Positions 50,001 to 62,000 of a DNA stretch of 64,000 nucleotides are shown here, one piece after another. How positions within the stretch are numbered: position 1 is the first letter of the stretch; the number at the start of each line of letters is the position of its first letter. Both the position numbers and the translations under genes were made by a program. Source of the DNA: Apostichopus japonicus (taxonomy: Eukaryota; Echinodermata; Holothuroidea; Aspidochirotida; Stichopodidae); assembly GCF_037975245.1 (NCBI RefSeq), contig NC_092568.1, positions 7,423,501-7,487,500 of the forward strand. Reading direction: 5' to 3'. A model generated the notes under the pieces. The model made no database searches, was not told the DNA's origin, and saw only the letters and a program-made list of their open reading frames with translations.

Positions 50001-53000
50001 TTTTCTATGTTTATGACTTAATACAAATTTGAAATCTTTGACATTGCAGAAGATTATGTAAATGACCCAAAGGTTGCTAGATATACCAAATTGGCCAAAT
50101 GATGCTTTTCCCAAAAAAATTAAGATACTCTCTAAGTTCTTTAAAATTACCATTTGCAGTAAATACTCTCATGATGTTGTCAGCATGACAATGAATGAAC
50201 AACACATACTCATTAACTTCAGTATCTTCAAAATAATTCTTAAAGTTTGGCTAAAACTGTCAAATAGATTCCGAAAATCTCCATGTCATTTTCCCAACCG
50301 TATCCAAGCATTATTACCGCTAGAAATGGCCTGTTAAATTAAATAGCTTGTCTAAACCCTATTGCCCTTTTATGTAGTATTCAGTAGTATGTAGCATTAG
50401 CTGGGGGGGGGAGGAGGGGGAGGGGGATCACATGGAACACAAAAGTAATTGTAAAAAGGATAAAGGCCCCAACATTTGGGGCTGTATCTATGAAATACAG
50501 GACTTTGTCCTGAAGTGACTCCATTTGAGGCAGACAACCTATTTTCAGCCAAAAGTTCTTTGGTAATTTTAAAACAAAGAATGATTTACAAACATACACC
50601 AGGTTTGGATGAATCGAAGAGTCGTAATGCATTATTTACCGGTAATGATGATCAAAGATTTTTAATTGTTTGCTTACCTAACTTTCAGTTGTTCATCCAT
50701 GGCAGTAACTGCTTCACTAGGTGACCCTGAAAGCCATTCAAATAACATTGTCAATGCAGTTTTTGACCAGCTGAACAAGTTACAGAAATGTAGAGCCATT
50801 CTCTATAGGGGAGGTAAGGAAACAAAAGTCACTTTAAAATGTGAAAAAAAAAAACCTCCAAAAAATACACCCAGTCACTCAATCAATGTGTCATAAAAAC
50901 CTTAAAGGAATAATACACCTGCTCTTTAAATGCAACAAAAAACAACCTAACAAGTAAATTTAGACATGTGAAAAGAAAACAGAAAGGAAGGTATTATTAC
51001 TCTTTATTTGAAAAAAAAAGGCAAGAAGAAGAAAAGAACAAAATTAAAATATACAACTTTTAATTCAAATCGTATAAAACAAAAGTCCCTTAAAAATCTG
51101 AACGAGAAAACAGCACCTTTATTCCAACTCTTGGTTATGTTTACAAAGTAACAAAGACCACAGACCTTCAAGGCACGATTGACTTGAACGCATTCGACTG
51201 ATGACTCTGAGGCATTGTGGGTAAACACATTGACAAATATTGCAGTGCTCTTTCTGATCTCTGCTTGTTCATCTTGGAGTAACTTGAAAATGCACTGCAA
51301 TAAGCTAAAGATGGATATAAAAATCAGATCCATTAGCCAAATGAAATTTGAAAATAGTCACAAGAAAAAGAAAAAAAATTTAGAATAAATAAAAAGTATT
51401 TTTCTTATCGTGACATAAAACTTTAGAGCGAAACAAAAAAATATCTAAAAGGCTACAAGATGGAATGTGTTGTCTGTTTCAATTAATATAATATCAAAGC
51501 ATGGGAATCAAATCAACTTGGTGTTTTAAAATCTGTATATGACTGAACAAATCACATTTCTCCAAATAAAAACACATTATTATTTACTCTTTCAAAAGAA
51601 AAGTCACGGAAGGGTCTTTTGTTTTAACCAATTATAAGAGACGTTGCAGGAACAATGCAAAATATTCTACAAAATATGGGACAGAAAATGAACCAAAACT
51701 AAAATGGAGGACAACATTTACCCTACAGCACACTGGGCGTCTCTCTCTTCTTCCTTCTCACACAGGGCAGCAAAGCATTTACCAGCAGCCATGTGCAAAC
51801 TCTTGACGACGGCCATACGAAGAGTCTCTGATTGGTCAGGGTGGCAATACTGAGTCATAAGTGAAACCCATTCATGCCAGTTAAAACCATCCTGACATCT
51901 GCAAATTAAAATATAACATATCAAGCAGCTGATTGGTTATCGACATAAATTTCTCTCGCTGTCGAATACGCTAATACCAGTGTGTTGTTAGTTTGTTGTA
52001 GCGTATTGTTTAGCTTGTTCCATCCCTAACATTTAATTTCAGGTCTTGGGAAGGCATACTTATTTTAAAACAAATATTTATCAGACTTTCTCATGGCTAG
52101 CATGCTTTACATGTAAGAAACAGGGCTGAAGTTAATTTTTCGTGATCTGGTGATGGGTGGAGGTAAACTGAAGTGACATTTCCTGGGAGGGAGTGGGTGG
52201 GCAGAGAGCTTCATTGCAACTTATATGGACTTAAACCCCACACAAGACCACAGATATTAAAATCCTGTTTATGACTAATTAATGTTTTGGCTTTATTCAA
52301 TTACATATACAAAGTGAGAACAACTTCCATCAGGTCAAAGGCATGGAGTAAGATACCTTGAGATGAAGATAGTCCTTTCTTAGCAGGTAAGGGTTAAAAA
52401 TGTTTTTATATGTATATTTAACAAAGGTAAGTGAGTTAGAATTATTGACAAACAATGGACCAATTTCCATACTTATAAAGTAAGCTCCTAAGGACAGAAT
52501 ATGTTTTTGCAGTTTGAAACCTAGAGCTACAAGGCTACTACAGTTGATTTCCTCAAATGATGGAACCCTGTCGCAAAAGATGACAGACCGATCCAAAACT
52601 GACAGACTTATCGACCTACCTCTGAGAATCGACACGACAGAGGGAGCTCAGAGCTGGAATACTAGAAGCACACAAAAGACTGCCATCAACTCCAGTTGCC
52701 ATGGTGATGAGTTTTGAGTGTAGATCTTGCCATTGGGAGATATCCCACTTCAATGTCGATTCCACAGCGACCACAGCGCATAGGCCAGCCCATACGTTCA
52801 GTCCCTCGGATTGGTTGCTATGGGACGTTTCCTCCAATAGGCAACGGATGACAGCTTTGGCAAGGACTTCCATATCTTCAACCGATGAAAACTGTTTTAA
52901 ATGACTATTGATAGAAGTGAGTGTTGCGAGTCGGATATCTTGCGAGGTGTGCCGTAGAAAATTCACAGCGAGCTCTCCGGGAGAAGGCACCCATTCCCTC

Positions 53001-56000
53001 CGAATCATTGCGAATGCAAGATCCACGATGGTACTGCAGAGTTCAGGTCCACCGATCTCAAAGTTGGTAAACATATTGCCCGCATTTTCTACGATATTCT
53101 GACAACTTTTGACAAGTTCATCGGTTGCCGAGATGTTGATGACATTTTCAAGGGTGAGCGACAAGACCCGAATAAAGGCATCTCTAGTGAAGGCACAGGG
53201 ATTAGCTTCTTCACCAATCCAACTTGATATTTGTGACAATCTCTGCCCGATTTTGTAAATCCTTATTGGCAATCGAACAAAACAAAAAAAAAGAGAAAAG
53301 AAGTATGATGAATAAATTTTCCACTTTTTTTACCAAGATAATAAAACATGTAATATATAATCTGATCTAACTTAAATCTTTTATGGCTGGAGAGAATTAG
53401 AAAATTATATCTTGTTCCATCGTTATCATATTTCGGTGATTTAATATTAATATTTACTCGCTCCTGGAACAGCGTTTAACCTAACACAAGATACACGAAC
53501 ATAAGCTATTAAACAGAATATGACATCTACTTTTACATATTACGATTGAAATTTCTCTTATGTTGTTAGAATATATCTTACCTCTGATCATTTCCAGTTT
53601 CTTGATTTATCAGTTCCTGTAGCAGAAGCAGCTCCCCATGGATCTTGTTATGGCTAACCCTCTCCTGTGTGGATGGGAAACCAATTAGCAGGTTCTCAAT
53701 AAAGTCATCCAGTTCAGATTGTGCTATAAATGGCAGCAAAGCTCTCGGTGCTAATCTCCTCACAAAATAGATAGGGCTGGACAGCAAGATTAGCAAAGAC
53801 TCTCTAAAGGGTTTGGAAATACTGCAAATTGGAGAGAGCAACAAAATAAACAAAAACAAATCATACATACTGACCATTCTTTGATTGTCATGATATGCCA
53901 ATATTAGAATAAAATTGCTGAAACGAGAAGTCCGGAATTCAAGGAATTTTTTTGGTTTGTCTGATAAAAAGAGGGAACATATGATCGCAACATTCTGGTA
54001 CTATCAGCATTCAATCCATGTCAAATTTTGAGATATAGGGGATTTGCTGAAATTGTCAGATATTTAATAAAAAGAGATTTGAACCTTAAGCAAACAGGTG
54101 TGATGTCAATGGTTGCAAACTATCAACAAAATATTTTGTTTGGCTTTATTTTCTACACTTTTGTTTTGACCTTGGGTTGCATAGGAGTCCAACTTAACAT
54201 GAAGGTATTGACCAATCAATGTGATGTGATCCGATCATATCGTAATGTGAATGCAAATCTTGGAGGAAAATGGAATCACCATTTGGCAACATGCATTAGG
54301 AAATCACAACTGCTTGATGAATATTAAAAAAAAAAAGTTAATCGACTGTTTTTATATCAATGGTATGCATCATAATTGGATACAAAACTGACCAGAATTG
54401 GAATTTGTTCTGAAAAAGTAACTTCTCAAGAAATCACCTTTTTCTTGTGAGACTGGTACTTGCATTATACATGCACACATGTTGTTAAGAGAGGATTTGC
54501 ATTGTTACTTTGCAGTGTTTTTACCAAAAGACTCAAGTATTCATAAAAATATGAATGTTATTGTTCCAATATTTCTCTGATCAATCAAACCGTCCCCCAC
54601 CCCCATTTTGTCACTCAGAGAGCTGAATTAGTGAGTTCTTAACAGTTGTGGTTGAGTGTGACAAAGTTTTGGCACATAGTTTTGTTCCATACAAATTTTA
54701 TCAAATGAAATAACATAAAAAACAACAAATACTGATTCAGAAAAAGTAAAGATTATTTGAAAGAAATTTGAACAGCTCAAGCTAACTGTATGAATTTTTG
54801 TATGTAAGAATTACTTCAAAATATCAAAAAATATGCTGCAAGCAAAGACAGTTTTAATAAGCTGTCAGAAACAACCTACCTTTCATCATACTTTTCCTGA
54901 ATACCTCGACCAAGTTTTGATAATATTACAAGGACAGGTTGAAGGCCCGGTCTGATAGTCAGGCAACTGTCTTGTCCCTCCGCTCCTAAATCTTCCGCTG
55001 CGGACGTGACTTCTGTCAGTAAATATTGCCACATATCGCCATGGCGACTGAAGAGCTCCTCCACAGACAGTGCATTCATCAGAGAATGTTCTTCTGTGAC
55101 CTTTTTTTGACCAAACAGCTTGGATACCAGAATGCCTGTAGAATTTTATGAAAGGTTCAACCACTATGTACATTTTGAGTTATTTGTATTTACCAGCTCG
55201 CATTAAACACACACACCAACATGCACACCCAAACACGCATGCCAACTTGACAGGATAGGTTCCTAGCCTACCTAAAGCAAGTAGCCAAATGTTTATCTGT
55301 GATCTTTCTGTGACCAAACAGCTTGGATACCAGAATGCCTGTAGAATTTTATGAAAGGTTCAACCACTATGTACATTTTGAGTTATTTGTATTTACCAGC
55401 TCGCATTAAACACACACACCAACACGCACACGCAAACACACATGCCAACTTGACAGGATAGGTTCCTAGCCTACCTAAAGCAAGTAGCCAAATGTTTATC
55501 TGTGATCTTTCTGTGACCAAACAGCTTGGATACCAGAATGCCTGTAGATTTTTATGAAAGGTTCAACCACTATGTACATTTTGAGTTATTTGTATTTACC
55601 AGCGCGCATTAAACACACACACCAACACGCACACACAAACACGCATGCCAACTTGACAGGATAGGTTCCTAGCCTACCTAAAGCAAGTAGCCAAATGTTT
55701 ATCTGTGATCTTTCTGTGACCAAACAGCCTGGTTACCAGAATGCCTGTAGATTTTTATGAAAGGTTCAACCACTATGCACATTTTGAGTTATTTTTATTT
55801 ACCAGCTCGCATTAAACACACACACCAAAAAGAACATCCATACACACAGGCCAACTTGACAGGATAGGTTCCTAGCCTACCTAAGGCAAGTAGCCAAATA
55901 TTTATTTGTGACCAAACAGCTTGGTTACCAGAATGCCTGTAGATATTTATGAAACGTTCAACCAATATGAACTTCTTGAGCTTGCATCACACACACATAT

Positions 56001-59000
56001 ACACGCATTCACACCAACTTGACAGGCTAGGTTACTAGCCTACCTGAGGTAAGTAACCAAAGACATTTTTAACTCACCAAAAAGTTGCATGGAGGAATTT
56101 CTCACCACAAATGAAGGTGAAGAGAAGCCACTGATCGTACATTGTAAGACATCGGATACATAAATGCTGACATCTTCTACTATGATTGCCGATCTGAACA
56201 AAGAACGCATTATGTTAAGAGCGTGGGCTTGAGGTAGGTCTTCTTTGTCGCCTATATCATCTGGGAGAGGCTTCTTAGCAATGGCCATCAATCTTAACAT
56301 CGAGAGCTTTAGAAGTTTTCTCTGTAATGTATTAAATAGTAAGAGTACTTCCCCATAAAGAAATGGCCTGATTGACCGAATGATAGAATCATCAGATGTA
56401 ACAATTTTAAAAATTATTTTTAGTCATATTAAAAAATTGCACTCTTAATTTTTTTTTTCTTCTTTTAGCTGAAATTTTCCTTTTGATTTGGTTACTTACG
56501 AACAATTAAAGAAAGTAAATAAATTAATCTGTAACAAAGAAATATAGTGCTGGTGAATAAAAAAGAAAATTGATATGAAACCCAATCAAAGAAGAAAATT
56601 GAACTATGACTTTCTGAAAATATCCTTACCTCTCTTTGACTTGGCTCTGCTGTAACGACTGCTTCCACTAACATCGGCAAACCGGCACTCTTCTTGGAGA
56701 AGGACGATTGTTTATCTTCATTGCTGATGAGGTCAAAGGTTCTTTGTAGTAACTGCTCCACTTCCTCTTCCAAAGCCGGCTTGGAACTTGTAAGGAAGGC
56801 AGAACACAGACAAGACAGGGCCACACTACAGTTCTCGATAACCCCCTGCGAAATGCAGAAATAGAAATATATCCATCATTTATTTATTTCAATATAAACA
56901 ATTGATCCTTCAGCCTTCAGCAAATACCCCCCCCCCCCTCATGTTTTCACAGGGTACAGGCTGACAATACCAACTTCAACATATTTTGTGTGACTTTCTT
57001 ACTTCTAAAATAGTGTACAATTTATACCAACCATGACCATTGGTTGAGGATGGAATGGTTTGCTGGACACCAAAATGTAATGGGTGGGATAAGGGAGAAG
57101 GGGGCAGTTCAAACAACTCCAAAGGTTATGATTTTTATGAAACCACCCAAACCACCATAATAATAGGTAACAACACATTCTAGAATAAATATGGTATATT
57201 CAACTTGTGCATGTCATATTTAGTCACCCATTCCTAACCTTTTGTCTACAGAGAGTCAGTATATCAAATAAGGCTGTTGCTATAGCAACATGTTCAACAT
57301 CCTCCATCATACTGTGAAGTCTGTTGTTCTGGATGAGTTGAGCAGATATGTTGCTCATTAAATGACAACAATGCTGAAATGAAAACAGAGATGAAACATT
57401 TTTTCACTGTGATTTAATAACACACATCAAAGTTGTTAAGAAGACAGCAGTGGGTTAAAGCTTAATGACACACTGATATTTCATTAATTGCAAAACATCT
57501 CTTTTTCTGTCAAACAGTTACCCCTGAATTACACAGATGACTTTCTACACAAAGGTGAAGAAGAATGCACGCATGAGCATTTCTGTACTTGTTGGCTGCA
57601 ATAATCATGTTTTTTCTTCTTTTTCGGTAAGAAAAAAGGAACAAGTTTGAAGCCCATCTGCTACATCACTCCATCATCCCTTCCTCCATCCTCCTAACCG
57701 TTGTTAGCTTCCACTAAAATCGCAACACGATAACCCCCCCCCCCACCCCTATAATCAAATGGATCCACAGCAAAATACACCGCTGTTACCATGAATACTT
57801 AACAGAAATGACGTTGCAGCAAGCTTGAACAAGGACTGTGTTATTTTAAATCGTTGATATGCTTCTTTGCACATCCACAAATCAGTGGGGCCAAAGAACG
57901 ATCGCTACAACCTTCTATGAATATCAAATTATCATAAAAATCCATGAGCAAAGATGATATACAGCCTACACACTGTAGCCTCTATGAATATTTTGGAGCA
58001 GTATACTGTGCAGCATTGTTACAGTGCACTTTAATGTCTCATTTTAAATCGTTGTAAAATAGGCATACCTTATCAAACCAAAAGCCATTAGGGTATACAA
58101 GACTGCATACCCATGCGCAGAGTGACAGTGGGGACCACCCTACCCCATGCTCAGAGTAACAGAGTGGGGACCACACCTATTGAGTATTGAGCCCCCCCCC
58201 CATGGTCTCCTCCAGAGCTAACATCCCCATGACATAGTTTACCTTCAGTGACAGCCAGCTGCAAGAGAAAATAAGTTGATGTCCCACAGAAGAATTTGTT
58301 TCCTCATCTACACCATCCTCCACCTGGAGTTGAGAGAGACTAGAAACCACATCTGTTATAGCCATCGTCATCTCTCCGAACGATGGTGAAAAGTTTGGTG
58401 TTGTATCTGACTTGGCCTCTGTGTTCAAGGCTCTTCCAGATAACAGTTCCAGTATGAATTTACAAATACCTTGCAGTGTGTTGACCAATTCCGACAGAAA
58501 TGTCTTGGCATCGGCTTCATCTTCGCCGACGAGTACTTCCAGACAACCTGGTACTTCGGTCACACACTGTGACAATGCCATGACTAGGCCTAACATAGAA
58601 CCACAAAAGAAAAAAACGAAGTAATGTTTCTCCAAAATCGACATCACCCAGTTGGGACAATGATTTCTGTACTGTTCTCCTATATCATGCTTCAAAGCAC
58701 CAATCATACTGACAGTTTGAACGGTATGAATACCATGTTTCTATCAGATAAAGGTTTGGAACTGTTCATACTGTCAGTAGTATGAGTGCTTTGAGGCATG
58801 ATATGAGAGGGCAGTAATAATAATAATAATAAATGAGACTTATATAGCGCCAAATCAGTAAACAAAAGTTACTGCTCAAAGCGCAGTATACAGTGGTGGC
58901 AGCATTCAAATTGGTAATTTGTTTCCAAGTGGCTGCTAGACACTGTGATGATAATGAAAATTCATGATATAATTGGAAGTTAGATATCAAAGTTAAAGAG

Positions 59001-62000
59001 CATTTACATTTCATCATCACAATGCAATATTCCACCTTCCACTAGCTTCACCTGTAAAATTTTCTGTACAAATGTCAGGGGGTATTCTGCTATGCCAACA
59101 GAGGGACAATTTATTTGTAAATGGCTTTGCTAATGAATGACAGGATTCAAGCAACACAAACCCAAATCTTAGATACAAAGAATGCTCAAAGCATAGATAT
59201 AATCTACTTTGAAAGAGTGGTAGGCCTAGGTCAACTGTTGACATTTCTTTGGTAAAATAAGTAACCAATTAATACTTATTTTCATTTGTAGCTATTTATC
59301 TGGTTGTTGTAAATCTGATATTAGCAAATAATTGTAAACATTAATAAACTGACAAGCTTAACATATAAATTGCATATACGTGTATACATCAAGTGGGATG
59401 TTTGTATTATTACGTAATGACTGGGGGACAAATTTGTAAGCAGACCGGCCACAGAATTCAACAGACTGGCTCAACGGGGTAGTTTGGGTCTTACTACTCA
59501 CCATGCATAGGTGTCACTGCTGCAGCCATGAGGGCATTCTGCTGCATCGCTGTAAACTGGTACTTGAGACTGTCCAGCAGACTCCGAAGGAAGTGGAAAC
59601 TAGGCGATTCATGCTTCGGAGGAAAGATAGGCCGCGACTGTTTGTTTTCTTGCTTCTTTGCCTTTCGTACCGGTTCGTCGAAGGTCTTCTTGGGATAAAT
59701 GTTCCTCATGTGGGTCTTCTTTTCTATGACGTTTCTAGAAAAATATCGAAACGTAATTTCTATAGCATCTCGTCCATTTTGAAACAACTGGACAACATGA
59801 TGGCTAAACACCATAACATTCATGTGGCAAATACATAGAACAAATGTGTATTACGTGAGAGCATTGTGGTCCAGTGGTTAAGGCAGTGAACTTGTGATCT
59901 AAGGTTTGCAGGTTCCAGTCCTGGCTAGATCATTATGTTGTGTCCTTTGGCAAGGTACTGTACATTATCTCCATTGCCTCTCTTCACCCAGGTGTATGAA
60001 GAGGACCTGTGCAGTAACTTGTACATATAGTTTTATGCGCCGGTGTGTGGCTGCACCCTGCACTGGAAATTCCTCCAGGGGACACACAGATGTGGTGCAC
60101 TGTAGTGACTCAGGAGGGATTGTTTGCATTTATTGGTGTGTGGTTGTGTCAGGTTACCATATACCAGGGGTGAAGTTGTAAAGTAGTGTGAGGTGAAATG
60201 GGGGGGGGGGTGGCCTTGGCCTCAAGCAAGACTGTAAACCTTCAAACTTTATTAAGGCAATATACAAAGAAACCTTGGAAACATATATTCATTTTTAGTT
60301 GTAATATTCAAGATAATGAATATTGATGATTTCAATAATCATTAAAAGAAAACTAAATTTTTATTGACCCTGGAGGCCTCAGAATATACCGCCCCTCTGC
60401 TCCACCCAATGAAGCTATTCTGGCATGCGATGGTAGCATACCATATCAGCTATTTCTTAAGTGGTTTAAACGCCAGTCAGAAGCCACAGCACCTTGCAAA
60501 ACCAAACTAAACCAGGGATTTACTCACCACTTTCTTTCAATAACCAACAAAGTGTCAGAGAAGGAATTCGGTATGAAATATTAAATTAAATGAAGTAACA
60601 TTATATTAAGGATGTCCCATCACTCTTTACTCCACCAAATCACATATCATTCAAAACCTACCCTTTCAATAGAATAGGAAAAAAATGTTAGTATTTTACT
60701 TCTCAGAAGTGGAACAAACTAAGAAGATTGATTAGATATAACAATTTTTGTTGTTGACAATTTAATTCTACTTTCAGACTCACTCAAGGGTTTTATAATA
60801 GTTTGAAGATCTGAAGAGAAGATTGATAAATCAATTTATTAAACGATAAGAACAATGAGATGAATTATATGAATTCCTTACTTCATAAAGGACAATTTGC
60901 ATAACAAAGAACCTGCTTCACACTCATGGACTCTTGGGCTACTGACCAGCTTCAATCCAAGACACAGGATCTCAGTAGGCTCCGCCCATGGATACGTGTC
61001 ACAATGTGGGAGGGGCCAAGGAAAATGGGTCACGAGCAGGCCGAAAGCACTATTTCTCAGGTCGTTGGTAGAACTTAAGAGACCTGAGAGAAGCATACTG
61101 GCACTTCTATATAATGGAGGGAATTGGGGCAAAAGAAAAGAAAAGAAATTAATATCACAACAAGATAAATATTTAGTTAATATATCAAGTCATGTCATGG
61201 TGCAAAATTCATATTTAAACAAACAAACAAATGTGTTGAATTCAATAAAGAGACGCTGGCAAAGCCTTGTAAATTGTTGATGTTAAATCACAAGTTGTTT
61301 CACTTATCATTTAGATCAAAAGAGGAATAAATGATATGTGATTGTCTTACCTCTTCACATCATTCTAGTCCTAGGGGGAGCCCTTGCATGTTCCCTCTTA
61401 TCAAGAAGAAGAAATATATACCCTGCCATGACGGCGTAAGCTATGGATTGATAGCTCGCCAACATTTATACAGAGGTCGTTCTCCTTCCCGACAGTTGGT
61501 AATTTGGCAGAGAACACTCCCAAAGACATTATTTTCTGAATGGGTCAACATCTTTGTCTATTTCCCCACCTCTCCCCCAGCCCACTCCTAGACAACACAG
61601 AACATCTTAACCATACATTAATGTTTTACCCTCAGTTTTACTTCAAAACTGTATGTGTGTTATTAAGTAATGATAAAAATCCCAAAAAGTGTGTGCACCA
61701 CCTGAGTTTTCTGCTTTGTTTAGAAATTGTTAGCCACTGTAGTTTCAACTCAATCTATTGAATCATGTCAACAAAACCTGGGCGATCATAAGCTGAAAAT
61801 ATGTTATTTAATATGGTTCATTCTTTGTGAAATAACCCAAAATGTGGATTAAAAGGATGTAGGTTACCATCTTATTACAACAGACTGGTTCAGACTGGCA
61901 GGGAAGGTATGAGCTTGTTAATGATTTTAGGCATACAATCCAATTTTGAGTTATTGCATCTACAAAGTTCCCACAGTTTCAGACTCTGTTGACCTCACAT

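Noticed and set aside
54028-54327. Plus-strand 99-codon frame with a hydrophobic stretch
   Set aside because: Lies in a THADA intron, AT-rich, without splice signals or family resemblance.
59858-59935. tRNA gene
   Set aside because: tRNA-like head continues into SINE body without a 3' acceptor arm.
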